NCBI GenBank assembly: GCA_039816045.1
Contig: JBCBYB010000006.1
Span: 1 to 64,000, forward strand
DNA from: Thermohalobaculum sp039816045
GTDB taxonomy: Bacteria; Pseudomonadota; Alphaproteobacteria; Rhodobacterales; Rhodobacteraceae
Length of the DNA stretch: 64,000 nucleotides
Direction: 5' to 3'
Shown in pieces: positions 17,060-26,339 of this stretch (position 1 is its first letter; every line of letters starts with the position of its first letter). The notes beneath the pieces are model-generated. The model ran no database searches. It was not told the origin of the DNA and saw only the letters and a list, made by a program, of their open reading frames with translations. Both the position numbers and the translations under genes were made by a program.

Positions 17060-18126
17060 GCCGGCGCCGTCTCGGGCACATCTGCCGCGCCCCCGATGCC
17101 GCGCGCGAGCGCCTCGGCCGAGAGCAGCCCGGTCTGCGTGCCCGTGGCATCCACAACCGGCATCAATGCGCACTGCTCGGCCGCGAGGCAACGCAGCAGC
17201 GCCTGTTCCAGGGTGATGTCCTCGGGGAGCGGCGGGGCTTTCGGGTCGGGCACGCGCCCGTCCATCGGCTCGGCCAGTGTCCCCACGGTCATCAGCCGCG
17301 TCCGCGGGATGTCGCTCGAAAACTCCGCCACATAGGCATCCGCCGGGTCGAGCACGATCTCCGCCGGTGTCCCGATCTGCACCGCGATCCCGTCCCGCAT
17401 GATGCAGATCCGGTCGGCAAGTTTCAGTGCCTCTCCGATGTCGTGGGTGATGAAGACGATGGACTTCTTCAGCTCCGCCTGGAGGGTCAGGAACTCGTCC
17501 TGAAGCTGCCGTCGGATCAGCGGATCGAGGGCGGAGAACGGCTCGTCGAGGAACCAGATGTCCGGGTTCACGGCGAGGCTGCGAGCGATGCCCACGCGCT
17601 GCCGCTGACCGCCCGAGAGCGCGCGGGGATAGGCATCCGCACGACCATCCAGCCCAACGAGCGAGATCACCTCCTCCGCCCGCTTGCGGCGCTCGCCCTC
17701 GGCAACCCCCTGGACCTTGAGCGGGAAGGCGATGTTGTCCGCCACCGTCATATGCGGGAAGAGGCCGAAATGCTGGAACACCATCCCCATCTTGGAGCGG
17801 CGCAGCTCGATCATCCGCCGGGAGGACGCCGTGAGGATGTTCTCGCCCGCCATCTCGACGCGGCCATCGGTCGGCTCCAAGAGCCGCGAGACACAGCGCA
17901 CGACGGTGGATTTGCCGGAGCCCGAGAGCCCCATGATCACAAAGAGTTCCCCCTCGGCCACATCGAAGGAGACGCCCCGGACCGCGGGGATCAGCTCCTC
18001 CGCCCGCAGCCGTTCGGTCACGACCTCGCGGTCATCCGATGCCTTGCGAGCGGCGACAAGGTGGCGCCCGGCCTGCTCGCCGAACACCATCCAGAGATCG
18101 CGGACCGAAATGGCCGGAGCGGTCAA
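17056..18126 (-). CDS. ABC transporter ATP-binding protein (ProV/OpuAA type)
   Basis: A 356-residue ATPase with Walker A GLSGSGKST, signature LSGGQRQR, Walker B FLDEPFSALD and a switch histidine in FITHD. The C-terminal 90 residues form a CBS-like regulatory part typical of osmolyte importers. The apparent start is TTG, 9 bases after the binding-protein stop, with a weak upstream GAGCGGG; the next ATG would cut into the domain. It energises the fused permease that follows. Confidence 0.9.
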   Translation of the reverse strand: MTAPAISVRDLWMVFGEQAGRHLVAARKASDDREVVTERLRAEELIPAVRGVSFDVAEGELFVIMGLSGSGKSTVVRCVSRLLEPTDGRVEMAGENILTASSRRMIELRRSKMGMVFQHFGLFPHMTVADNIAFPLKVQGVAEGERRKRAEEVISLVGLDGRADAYPRALSGGQRQRVGIARSLAVNPDIWFLDEPFSALDPLIRRQLQDEFLTLQAELKKSIVFITHDIGEALKLADRICIMRDGIAVQIGTPAEIVLDPADAYVAEFSSDIPRTRLMTVGTLAEPMDGRVPDPKAPPLPEDITLEQALLRCLAAEQCALMPVVDATGTQTGLLSAEALARGIGGAADVPETAPA

Positions 18127-18134
18127 CAGCCCGC

Positions 18135-19088
18135 TCAGTTGATCGCCGCGTCCACGACGGGTTTCCAGACGCCCTCATTGGCGTCCATCCACTCGGCGAC
18201 GACCTCCTCGACGGCGCGGCCATCCACATCGACGGCCCCCATCAGCGGCTGCTGGACCTCGGTCGCGAGGGTGTAGTTCTCGAGGATCTCATAGGCCGCG
18301 GGCCACTTGTCCTTCATGCCGGCCCAGCCCGCCTTGAAGATGCGCGTTGGCGCGAAGTCGCAGTCGTTGATCGCGTTCGGGTTCGGGCCCCATGCCGGAT
18401 CGTTGAAGCAGTCATCATTGCCAACCGGCAGCTCGACGAACTGCACGTCATAGGCCGACATCGCCCAATGCGGCTGCCAGAACAGGATGAGCAGCGGCGA
18501 CTTCTTCTCGGTCGAGGCGCGGAGCTCGGCGATCAGCGCCCCCTCGGAGCCTGCCGGCACAGCCTTGAAGGGCAGCTCAAGACCAGCGATACGGTCAGCG
18601 CCCGGTGTGCCCCAGTCGGCCGGATAGTCGACGAGACGCCCCTGTGGGATGGTCTCGGCGGTCGCGAACTGAATGGCACAGGCCTTCAGCGCCTCCCAAG
18701 CCGGCAGACCAGGGCAGATCTCGGCCACATGCGCGGGGTAGGCAAAGCCTTCCTTGGCGTCGAGCTCCAGCCCGGAGATGTCGACAATCTTGCCCTCGGA
18801 CTCCAGCGCCGCGAAGCTCTCGGAGACGTTCGAGGTCCAGACCTCCATCGCGCCGTGGATTTCGCCATCCGCCATCGCCTGCCACATGTTCATGTAGCCC
18901 GCAGTGACATACTCGACCTTGTAACCGGCGCGCTCCAGCATCTGCCCAGCGATGTGCGTGCTCACATGCTGGCCCGTCCACTCGTTCACCGCCAAGCGGA
19001 TCGGCTCATCGACGGCGCCCATCTCGGCTGCCATCGCCCCTGTCGCCACCGTCCCCATCAAGAGTGCGCTCAAGATCGTCTTTTTCAT
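18135..19088 (-). CDS. Periplasmic substrate-binding protein, glycine betaine/proline type
   Basis: A 317-residue binding protein with a clear signal peptide (MKKTILSALLMGTVATGAMA) and OpuAC-like features such as RLAVNEWTGQHVSTHIAGQM and several Trp residues that could form an aromatic box for a quaternary amine. It is first in the importer operon (binding protein, ATPase, permease). The ATG at 19088 follows a GAGA-rich stretch. A GlxA-type regulator is divergent. Confidence 0.88.
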   Translation of the reverse strand: MKKTILSALLMGTVATGAMAAEMGAVDEPIRLAVNEWTGQHVSTHIAGQMLERAGYKVEYVTAGYMNMWQAMADGEIHGAMEVWTSNVSESFAALESEGKIVDISGLELDAKEGFAYPAHVAEICPGLPAWEALKACAIQFATAETIPQGRLVDYPADWGTPGADRIAGLELPFKAVPAGSEGALIAELRASTEKKSPLLILFWQPHWAMSAYDVQFVELPVGNDDCFNDPAWGPNPNAINDCDFAPTRIFKAGWAGMKDKWPAAYEILENYTLATEVQQPLMGAVDVDGRAVEEVVAEWMDANEGVWKPVVDAAIN

Positions 19089-19164
19089 TTCGGTCTCTCC
19101 GTCATGCGAATCGTGCAAACCTCGTTGATTGCTCCGAACGTTGCACAGCTTGGCAGGACAGGTC

Positions 19165-20238
19165 ATGGTATTTCGACGCCGAGTTGACCGAGATCGCCAT
19201 ATGCCCCCCGGACCCGCGGCCCCGTTTGAGATCGTGCTGACCGTCGCGCCGGGGTTCAACCTGGCGGCAACCATGGCGTTTCTCGATCCGTTTCGGGCTG
19301 CGAACTACCTTCAGGGGGTGCAGGGTTTCCGATGGGAGATGCTCTCGGCCGAGGGAGGCGCTGTCCGGGCCAGCAACGCGGTAGAGGTCACGACAGGCCC
19401 CCTCGGCGAGGCCCTGGCGCAGCGCGCCTCTGACTGGACCCCGGGTCTCGCCATCGTCTCCACCAGCTGGGCGCCCGAAAACGCCTATGGCGGGCCGCTC
19501 GGGGCGGTGTTGCGCCGCTGGGCGCGGCACGGTGCCATGCTGGGTGGGCTCGACACCGGCGCGTTTGTGCTAGCGGAAGCGGGGCTGTTGGAAGGGCGCC
19601 GGGCCACCGTGCACTACGAGCACATCGACGCTTTCGCCGAGCTCTATCCCGATATCCTGGTGAGCGAGGATCTCTACGTGATCGATGAGGACCGGATGAC
19701 GTGTTGCGGTGGGACCGCGGCGCTCGATCTCGCGCTCCAGGTGATCCGCCGCGTGCAGGGGGTGGCGCCAGCCAACGCGGCCGCGCGGTATGTGTTCCAT
19801 GACCGGCTCCGGCCCGCGGGCACCCACCAGATCCCGCGCGCCGCCGAACCGACGGGCGCGACGGCCCCCGCCAAACTCCGCGCAGCGATCCGCGCGATGG
19901 AGGCTCAATTGGAGGAACCCGCCGGCATCCCGGCAATCGCCGAGGCAGCCGGGGTCTCGCAGCGCCAGCTCGAGCGGCTCTTCCGCACCCATGTGGGCCG
20001 CTCGCCGCTGCGCTACTATGCCGATATCCGGCTCGACCGGGCGCGCGGGCTGGTGACGCAGACCGAGATGGCGCTGCGGGAGGTGGCACTCGCCTGCGGG
20101 TTCGCCAACCCCGAGACCTTCAGCCGGGCCTACCGCGCGCGCTTCGGCCTTTCGCCGCGCAGCGACCGGGTCGAGGGACGGGTGCCGTTCGAATTCCGTG
20201 CCTGGCCGATGTACACACCGGATCGGACACTGCGATGA
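19165..20238 (+). CDS. GlxA/GbdR-like AraC-family transcriptional regulator
   Basis: About 357 residues with an N-terminal DJ-1/PfpI-like domain (FEIVLTVAPGFNLAATMAF) and a C-terminal AraC HTH (IAEAAGVSQRQLERLFRTHV, then VALACGFANPETFSRAYRAR). Regulators of this layout, such as GbdR, respond to glycine betaine or carnitine breakdown products. The divergent importer and the catabolic genes downstream fit that. The start is uncertain: 19165 is used, and 19201 is equally possible. Confidence 0.85.
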   Translation: MVFRRRVDRDRHMPPGPAAPFEIVLTVAPGFNLAATMAFLDPFRAANYLQGVQGFRWEMLSAEGGAVRASNAVEVTTGPLGEALAQRASDWTPGLAIVSTSWAPENAYGGPLGAVLRRWARHGAMLGGLDTGAFVLAEAGLLEGRRATVHYEHIDAFAELYPDILVSEDLYVIDEDRMTCCGGTAALDLALQVIRRVQGVAPANAAARYVFHDRLRPAGTHQIPRAAEPTGATAPAKLRAAIRAMEAQLEEPAGIPAIAEAAGVSQRQLERLFRTHVGRSPLRYYADIRLDRARGLVTQTEMALREVALACGFANPETFSRAYRARFGLSPRSDRVEGRVPFEFRAWPMYTPDRTLR

Positions 20239-21116
20239 CCGCGCGCCTGCCTGTGATGATGGCCCTCGGGTCGGCTCTTGCCTGGGGTCTGTGGTGGGTG
20301 CCCGTGCGTGCGCTGGAAGCGTCGGGGCTCGACGGGGTCTGGGCCGGCATCGCGATGAATGCGGGCGGCCTGCCAGCCTTCCTGCTGCTGGTTCTGCTGC
20401 TGCGCGATCCGGTGCCCTTCACCCAGCGTGCCGCGCTCGGCGCCTTTCTTGCAGGGGTCGCCGTGGTCACCTACTCGGCCGCAATCACCTATACGGATGT
20501 GGTTCGCGTCGCGCTCTTGTTCTACCTCGCGCCGGTCTGGTCGAAGCTGATCGAGGTCGCCTTCATGGGCGAGCGCTGGACCTGGCGGAGCAGCCTTGCC
20601 ATCGCGTTGTCCTTCGCCGGGATCTTCACGATTTTCCGTGGCGAGATCAGCCTTGAGGCGTGGTCCATGGGCGATGCGATGGCGGTCGCCTCCGGCATGG
20701 CCTGGTCAATCGGAGCGGCCCTGATCTTCTCCGCCCCTGCTCCCGGCGCCGCGAAGCTGTCCCTCGGGATGTGCATCGGCGGGCTGGTCACCGGCGGTGT
20801 GCTGATCGTGCTGATGGGGACCGATCCCACCCCGACCCGCGACGCCGCCATCACTGCCGCCCCGCTCGCGCTCGTCGCCGGAGCGCTCTATCTCCTGCCG
20901 ATGATGACAGCGACGCTCTGGGCCGCCACGCGCCTGCCGCCGGCGACGCTGAGCTTCCTGCTGACCGCAGAGATCATATCGGGTGTCGCCACTGCCGCCC
21001 TCTTCCTCGACGAGCGCTTCGGGGCGCCCGAGGTGATCGGCACAGTTCTGGTCGCCCTCGGTGCAACGGTCGAGGTCCTGGCACCGCACACACGGCGGCC
21101 GGCCGCCGCGCCTTAG
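20235..21116 (+). CDS. DMT superfamily (EamA) transporter
   Basis: A 293-residue protein with about ten hydrophobic segments and two EamA-like halves. It overlaps the regulator gene in ATGA fashion, so the two are probably co-transcribed. It may export an amino-acid-like or amine metabolite; the substrate is unknown. Confidence 0.85.
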   Translation: MTARLPVMMALGSALAWGLWWVPVRALEASGLDGVWAGIAMNAGGLPAFLLLVLLLRDPVPFTQRAALGAFLAGVAVVTYSAAITYTDVVRVALLFYLAPVWSKLIEVAFMGERWTWRSSLAIALSFAGIFTIFRGEISLEAWSMGDAMAVASGMAWSIGAALIFSAPAPGAAKLSLGMCIGGLVTGGVLIVLMGTDPTPTRDAAITAAPLALVAGALYLLPMMTATLWAATRLPPATLSFLLTAEIISGVATAALFLDERFGAPEVIGTVLVALGATVEVLAPHTRRPAAAP

Positions 21117-21221
21117 GCGTCGAATTTCGCCAGATCGAGGGCGAACCGGGTCGGGTCGTGGCTGGCCTGACCACGCCATGCTGAGCCAAAGGCATCCCCT
21201 CGCCATCCGCCGGAGACCGCC

Positions 21222-22388
21222 ATGACCGAGCATCCATCGACCGCCGATTTCGCCGCCATCAGTCGTGGCTTCGACCCCAACCCCGCGCGCTCCCATTCGC
21301 TCCGGGCCGAGGCCTATACCGACCCGCGCTGGTACGCCTACGAACAGCAGGCAGTCTTCGCCCGCACCTGGCAGTGGGTCTGCCATATCGAGAAGCTGCG
21401 CGCGCCCGGCGCCTATGTCACCGCAGAGATCGCCGGGCGCCCGGTCTGTGTGGTGCGCGACCGGGAGGGGACGCTCCGCGCCTTCTACAACGTCTGCAAG
21501 CACCGGGCGCATGAGCTGCTGAGCGGCGAGGGCGAGACCACCCGCATCCTCTGCCCCTACCACGCTTGGGTCTATGATCTGACCGGCCAGCTCCGCCGGG
21601 CACCCCACACAGAGGCGCTGGAAGGGTTCGACCCGTCTGCGATCTGCCTCGACGCGGTCCGGGTCGAGGAGTTCTGCGGCTTCGTCTTCGTCAATCTCGA
21701 CCCGGAGGCCACGCCGCTCGCCGAGCTCTCCGGCGACCTGGCCACCGAGATGCGCCACTGGGCCCCGGATCTCGAGCGGCTGACCTTTGCGCACCGGCTG
21801 ACCTATGACATCCGCTCGAACTGGAAGAACGTCGTCGACAATTTCCTCGAATGCTACCATTGCCCGACGGCGCATAAGGACTTCTGTACGCTCGTGGATA
21901 TGGATACCTACAAGGTGACAACCCACGGGATCTACTCCAGCCACATGGCCGAGGCGGGCAAGGGCGCCAACAGCGCCTATGCGGTGGACAACGCCACCGT
22001 AAAGGACCACGCCGTCTGGTGGCTGTGGCCCAACACCTGCCTCATGCGCTACCCGGGGCGCGGCAACTTCATCGTCATGCATATCGTGCCGGCGGGGCCT
22101 GAGCGGACGCTCGAGACCTATGATTTCTTCTTCGAGACGGCGGAGAAGCTGCCGGCCGAAGAGGAGGCCATCCGCTATATCGACAAGGTGCTCCAGGCCG
22201 AGGACATCGCGCTGGTCGAAAGCGTGCAGCGGGGCATGGCGACGCCCGCCTTCACCCAAGGGCGCATCGTGCACGACCCCAACGGGTCAGGACAGTCTGA
22301 GCACGCCGTCCACCACTTCCACGGGCTGGTGCTCGACGCCTATGCGCCCGGCCCCACTCTCGGCCCCACTATCGGCGACGCCGCGTGA
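21222..22388 (+). CDS. Rieske non-haem iron oxygenase, alpha subunit
   Basis: A 388-residue ring-hydroxylating-type oxygenase. The Rieske cluster ligands are Cys92, His94, Cys111 and His114 (CKH...CPYH). The mononuclear iron site is in NWKNVVDNFLECYHCPTAH. Its size and context resemble GbcA, stachydrine demethylase and carnitine oxygenase, which remove methyl groups from or cleave quaternary amines. No reductase partner (GbcB type) is in the window, so electrons must come from elsewhere. Substrate is inferred from neighbours only. Confidence 0.88.
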   Translation: MTEHPSTADFAAISRGFDPNPARSHSLRAEAYTDPRWYAYEQQAVFARTWQWVCHIEKLRAPGAYVTAEIAGRPVCVVRDREGTLRAFYNVCKHRAHELLSGEGETTRILCPYHAWVYDLTGQLRRAPHTEALEGFDPSAICLDAVRVEEFCGFVFVNLDPEATPLAELSGDLATEMRHWAPDLERLTFAHRLTYDIRSNWKNVVDNFLECYHCPTAHKDFCTLVDMDTYKVTTHGIYSSHMAEAGKGANSAYAVDNATVKDHAVWWLWPNTCLMRYPGRGNFIVMHIVPAGPERTLETYDFFFETAEKLPAEEEAIRYIDKVLQAEDIALVESVQRGMATPAFTQGRIVHDPNGSGQSEHAVHHFHGLVLDAYAPGPTLGPTIGDAA

Positions 22389-22419
22389 CGCTTTTGGACG
22401 GTCAAGCACCGGGACGACC

Positions 22420-22447
22420 GGTCAGCCTAGGAGGTCCAAGGCTGACC
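22420..22447. promoter_or_regulatory. Perfect hairpin with a Shine-Dalgarno-like loop
   Basis: GGTCAGCCT and AGGCTGACC form a perfect 9-base stem around a 10-base loop that starts AGGAGGT, a complete Shine-Dalgarno sequence. It lies between the Rieske gene and the sulfatase gene, 107 bases before the latter's ATG. No T-run follows. It may be a processing site, attenuator or weak terminator. Confidence 0.4.
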
Positions 22448-22553
22448 CCGGAGTGCGCCCGTGCCGACTGGCCACACCAAATCGCTGCAATACGAGCCGC
22501 CGCCCTGGCATCCCTGAGCCGTTTCTCCGCAACAGCTTTCAGGGAACTTTGAG

Positions 22554-24086
22554 ATGACACAGCCCAACATCGTCCTGGTCATGGCCGACCAGCTCTCGCC
22601 GCAGTTCACCGGCGCCTATGGCCACCCTTTGGTGAAGACACCGCATATCGACGCGCTGGCCGCCCGCGGCGCGCGGTTCGACGCCGCCTATTGCAACGCG
22701 CCGCTGTGTGCGCCCTCGCGTTTCTCGTTCATGTCGGGGCGCCTCGTGACCAACATCGCTGCCTATGACAATGCCGCGGAGTTCCCGGCCACCGTGCCGA
22801 CCTTTGCCCACACCCTGCGCCGGATGGGCTATCGCACCTGCCTATCGGGCAAGATGCACTTCGTCGGGCCGGACCAGCTCCACGGGTTCGAGGAGCGTCT
22901 GACCACCGACATCTACCCCTCGGACCACGCCTGGACCCCGGATTGGGAGCTGCCGGACGAGCGCATCGACAAGTGGTACCACAACATGGACTCGGTGCGC
23001 GAAGCGGGGGTGGCCGCGACCACTTTCCAGATCGAGTACGACGAGGAGACCTGCTTCTTCGCCCGGCGGCGGATCTTCGAATACGCCATGACCAAGACGC
23101 TGCCCTTCGCCATGGTCGTCAGCTTCATCCACCCGCATGATCCGTATGTGGCGCGGCCCGAGTGGTGGGATCTCTACGACCACGACGCGATCGACATGCC
23201 CGGAGAGGCGCCGCCCCCAGACCCGCACACGCTCCGGCTGATGAAGGGGATCGAGGCGGATGTGAAGGTGCCGACCGAGGCCGAGATCCGCAACGCCCGC
23301 CACGCCTACTATGCCAACACCAGCTATTTCGACAGCAAGGTGGGGGCGATCGTGCAGGCGCTGGAGGAATCCGAGCAGCTCGACAACACGGTGGTCATCG
23401 TCACCTCGGATCACGGGGATATGCTGGGCGAGCGCGGGCTCTGGTACAAAATGGCCTTCTTCGAGCACTCCGCGCGCGTGCCGCTGGTGATGGCCGGGCC
23501 CGGCGTGACACATGGGGCTGTGGCGGAGCCTTGCTCGCTGGTGGATCTCGCGCCGACCTTTGCCGAGATCGCCGCCACGCCCGACCGCCCGGTGCCGGAG
23601 CCTGGGATGCCACTCGACGGGCGCTCACTGTGGCCGCTTGCGACGGGGGCGGCTTCGGGCGAGGGCGAAGCAATCGGGGAGTATTGTGCCGAGTGCGCAT
23701 CCGACCCGATCTTTATGATCCGCCGCGGGCGCTTCAAATACATCCACTGCGACGTCGACCCGGCCCAGCTTTTCGATCTGGAGGCCGACCCGGAAGAGCG
23801 CGCGAACCTTGTCGGCGATCCGGCGCATGCGGAGACGGCTGCGGCCTTCGCCGCCGAGGTCCGTGCCCGCTGGGACAGCCCAGCGATCAAGACCCATGTG
23901 ATCGCCACTCAGCGCCAGCGCCGCGCCGTGCATGCGGCGATGGAGGCGGGTCTGATGACCTCCTGGGACTACCAGCCCAAGCGCGACGCATCGCAGGAGT
24001 TCGTCCGCAACCACCAGGACTGGACCGTGGCGGCGGAAACCACCCGCTTCCCGCCCTGGAAACCCGAGCCGACGGAGGGGACATGA
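22554..24086 (+). CDS. betC: Choline-sulfatase-like sulfatase
   Basis: A 510-residue type I sulfatase. Cys52 in the CxPSR motif (CAPSRFSFMSGR) would be converted to formylglycine; metal ligands include Asp12 and TSDHGD. The C-terminal extension with SWDYQPKRDASQEFVRNHQD fits the choline-sulfatase subfamily, which hydrolyses choline-O-sulfate to choline and sulfate in the cytoplasm; no signal peptide is seen. It overlaps the SDR gene that follows. The usual betA/betB/betI partners are absent. Confidence 0.8.
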   Translation: MTQPNIVLVMADQLSPQFTGAYGHPLVKTPHIDALAARGARFDAAYCNAPLCAPSRFSFMSGRLVTNIAAYDNAAEFPATVPTFAHTLRRMGYRTCLSGKMHFVGPDQLHGFEERLTTDIYPSDHAWTPDWELPDERIDKWYHNMDSVREAGVAATTFQIEYDEETCFFARRRIFEYAMTKTLPFAMVVSFIHPHDPYVARPEWWDLYDHDAIDMPGEAPPPDPHTLRLMKGIEADVKVPTEAEIRNARHAYYANTSYFDSKVGAIVQALEESEQLDNTVVIVTSDHGDMLGERGLWYKMAFFEHSARVPLVMAGPGVTHGAVAEPCSLVDLAPTFAEIAATPDRPVPEPGMPLDGRSLWPLATGAASGEGEAIGEYCAECASDPIFMIRRGRFKYIHCDVDPAQLFDLEADPEERANLVGDPAHAETAAAFAAEVRARWDSPAIKTHVIATQRQRRAVHAAMEAGLMTSWDYQPKRDASQEFVRNHQDWTVAAETTRFPPWKPEPTEGT

Positions 24087-24844
24087 GCAGACTGGCCGGC
24101 AAGACCGCCTTTGTAACCGGCGGCGCAGGCGGCATCGGGCGGGCGATCTGCGCCCGCTTCGCCGCCGAGGGCGCGCAGGTGATCGCGGCCGACGTCGCCG
24201 CCTGGCCGGATGCGCCCTCGGGCATCGAGCACCGCAGCTATGACGTCACCGACGAGGAGGCCGTGCGCTCGGCCTTTGCCAGGCTCGGCGCCGAGTGGGA
24301 CCGGCTCGACATCCTGGTGAACGCGGCCGGGATCGAGATCGAGAAGACCATCGAGGACACCACCCTCGCCGAATGGAACCGCATCTTCGCGATCAACGTG
24401 ACGGGGATGTTCCTGACCTGCCGGGAGGCGCTGCCGATGCTGCGGGCCTCGAAAGGCGCCTCGGTGATCAATTTCGGCTCCTATGACGGGTTCATCGCGG
24501 ATCCGCAGCTGGCGGCCTACTGCGCAACCAAAGGGGCGGTGCACGCCCTCACCCGCGCCATGGCCTGCGACCACGGGCCCGAAGGCATCCGGGTGAACGC
24601 GATCTGCCCCGGTTTTATCGAGACGCCCATGCTCGAGAGCTTCTTCTCCGGAGGCCATGGCGGCTCGGTCGAGACGATGAAGCAGGCCGCCCGCGACGTG
24701 CATCCGATCCGCGACTATGGCCAGCCGGAGGACATCGCCAACCTCGTGCTGTGGCTCGGCTCGGACGAGGCGCGCTATGCCTCCGGCCAGCTCTGGGTGC
24801 TCGATGGCGGGCTTTCGGCCCAGGTCCAGCAGATGCGGCTCTGA
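24083..24844 (+). CDS. SDR family oxidoreductase
   Basis: A 253-residue classical short-chain dehydrogenase with TGGAGGIGRA near the N-terminus, NAAG, and the catalytic YCATK (Tyr and Lys). It would oxidise or reduce an alcohol/ketone pair using NAD(P). It overlaps the sulfatase gene by 4 bases and the next small gene by one base (TGATG), so it belongs to the same operon. Its substrate is not evident. Confidence 0.88.
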   Translation: MSRLAGKTAFVTGGAGGIGRAICARFAAEGAQVIAADVAAWPDAPSGIEHRSYDVTDEEAVRSAFARLGAEWDRLDILVNAAGIEIEKTIEDTTLAEWNRIFAINVTGMFLTCREALPMLRASKGASVINFGSYDGFIADPQLAAYCATKGAVHALTRAMACDHGPEGIRVNAICPGFIETPMLESFFSGGHGGSVETMKQAARDVHPIRDYGQPEDIANLVLWLGSDEARYASGQLWVLDGGLSAQVQQMRL

Positions 24845-25302
24845 TGGCGGATCTCTCGGCATATCAGGCGCGGTCGGGGCGCTTCGAGCCGGTCTGGACG
24901 ATCGAGATCCAGACCCTGCCCGAGGACACGGACCGGATCCTCGATGCGGTGCTGGAGGTCCACCCGCTCGGCTATGGCCGCTATCAGCGCAACGCCTCGA
25001 TCAGTGCCTTGGGGCGTGAAACGGCGCGACCAGAGGCAAACTCGACCACCACCACCCACGTCCCAGGGTTCGAAGCCGGGTCGACCGAGACCTATCCCAT
25101 GGTCGAGCTGAAGATCTCGATCGAACGGGATCTTGCGGTGCTGGAGAGGGTGATGGACGCGATCCTGGCCGTCCACCACTACGAGCAGCCCGTGATATTT
25201 CTGCGGGAGGATTGGGCGAGCCGGGCCGCCTATGATCCAAACTCTGACAACCCGCACCGCTGGTGGAACAACGGCCGCGGACTGCCCGACAGATTGGAGT
25301 AA
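24844..25302 (+). CDS. CutA/NIF3-like small protein with internal duplication
   Basis: A 152-residue protein I cannot name with certainty. Two halves resemble each other: DRILDAVLEVHPLGYGRYQ (30-48) and LERVMDAILAVHHYEQPVIF (100-119). The second half's VHHYEQP recalls the HPYE-P motif of CutA1 and of NIF3-family proteins. There is no signal peptide. Coupling to the SDR and BKACE genes points to a role in the same pathway, possibly as a regulator, metal-binding protein or accessory factor. Confidence 0.7.
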   Translation: MADLSAYQARSGRFEPVWTIEIQTLPEDTDRILDAVLEVHPLGYGRYQRNASISALGRETARPEANSTTTTHVPGFEAGSTETYPMVELKISIERDLAVLERVMDAILAVHHYEQPVIFLREDWASRAAYDPNSDNPHRWWNNGRGLPDRLE

Positions 25303-25306
25303 CCCA

Positions 25307-26248
25307 ATGGCCAAACCCGTCATCATCACCTGCGCCGTCACCGGCGGCATCCACACGCCGACCATGTCGCCACATCTGCCCGTGACCCCGGCGGAGATCG
25401 CAACGGCCAGCATCGAGGCGGCGGAGGCGGGGGCCTCCATCATCCATCTCCACGCCCGCAACCCGCAGCCCGGCGACGACTATGGCCGGCCCGACCACCG
25501 GCCCGAGACGTTCCAGCAATTCCTGCCGGTGATCAAACAGGCCTCGGATGCGGTTGTGAACGTCTCCACCGGTGCGGGGTTGGGGATGTCGATGGATCAG
25601 CGGCTTGCGGCGGCCACCGCGGCGAGCCCGGAGATGGCGTCGCTGAACATGGGGAGCATGAACTTCGCGATCTTCCCCTTGTTGGAGAAGCACGAGCACT
25701 GGAACCATCCCTGGGAGCCCGAGTTCCTCGGGATGACCAAGGACTTCATCTTCCCCAATACCTTCGCCACCATCGAATACGCGCTGAAGAACCTCGGCGA
25801 GGCCCACGGCACCAAGTTCGAGTTCGAGTGCTACGATCTCGGCCACCTCTACAACCTCGCCTATTTCGTCGATAAGGGCATGGTGAAGCCGCCCTTCTTC
25901 ATCCAGATGATCTTCGGGATCCTCGGCGGGATGGGGGCCGAGCTCGACCACATGCTGCATCTGCATCGCACGGCGGAGCGGCTGTTCGGCGATGCCTATG
26001 AGTGGTCGGTTCTGGCCGCTGGGCGCAATCAGATGACCTTTGCCACACAAGCAGCGCTGCTCGGCGGGAACCTCCGTGTCGGGCTGGAGGACAGCCTCTA
26101 CATCGCCCGCGGAGAGCTTGCCACGTCGAACGCCCAGCAGGTCACCAAGGTGCGCCAGATCGTCGAGAACCTCGGCCTCTCGGTCGCAGCACCGGACGAG
26201 GCGCGGACCCGGCTCGGGCTCAAGGGCGGCGACCGGGTGGCGTTCTGA
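25307..26248 (+). CDS. BKACE family enzyme (DUF849, beta-keto acid cleavage)
   Basis: A 313-residue Zn-dependent BKACE enzyme: it has the metal-binding HLHARNP, the NVSTGAG strand, and the C-terminal GGNLRVGLEDSLY typical of the family. BKACE enzymes condense a beta-keto acid with acetyl-CoA to give acetoacetyl-CoA and an amine or other product. One member acts on dehydrocarnitine and yields glycine betaine, which would suit the neighbouring carnitine-dehydrogenase-like gene. The ATG follows TTGGAG. Confidence 0.88.
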   Translation: MAKPVIITCAVTGGIHTPTMSPHLPVTPAEIATASIEAAEAGASIIHLHARNPQPGDDYGRPDHRPETFQQFLPVIKQASDAVVNVSTGAGLGMSMDQRLAAATAASPEMASLNMGSMNFAIFPLLEKHEHWNHPWEPEFLGMTKDFIFPNTFATIEYALKNLGEAHGTKFEFECYDLGHLYNLAYFVDKGMVKPPFFIQMIFGILGGMGAELDHMLHLHRTAERLFGDAYEWSVLAAGRNQMTFATQAALLGGNLRVGLEDSLYIARGELATSNAQQVTKVRQIVENLGLSVAAPDEARTRLGLKGGDRVAF

Positions 26249-26339
26249 CCGATGACGACAAGATTGGCGCTTTCGGTCCGGGGCATCGCTGGAGAAACCC
26301 GTCACACTGTGTGCATCGCAGCAACGGGGGATACCACTC

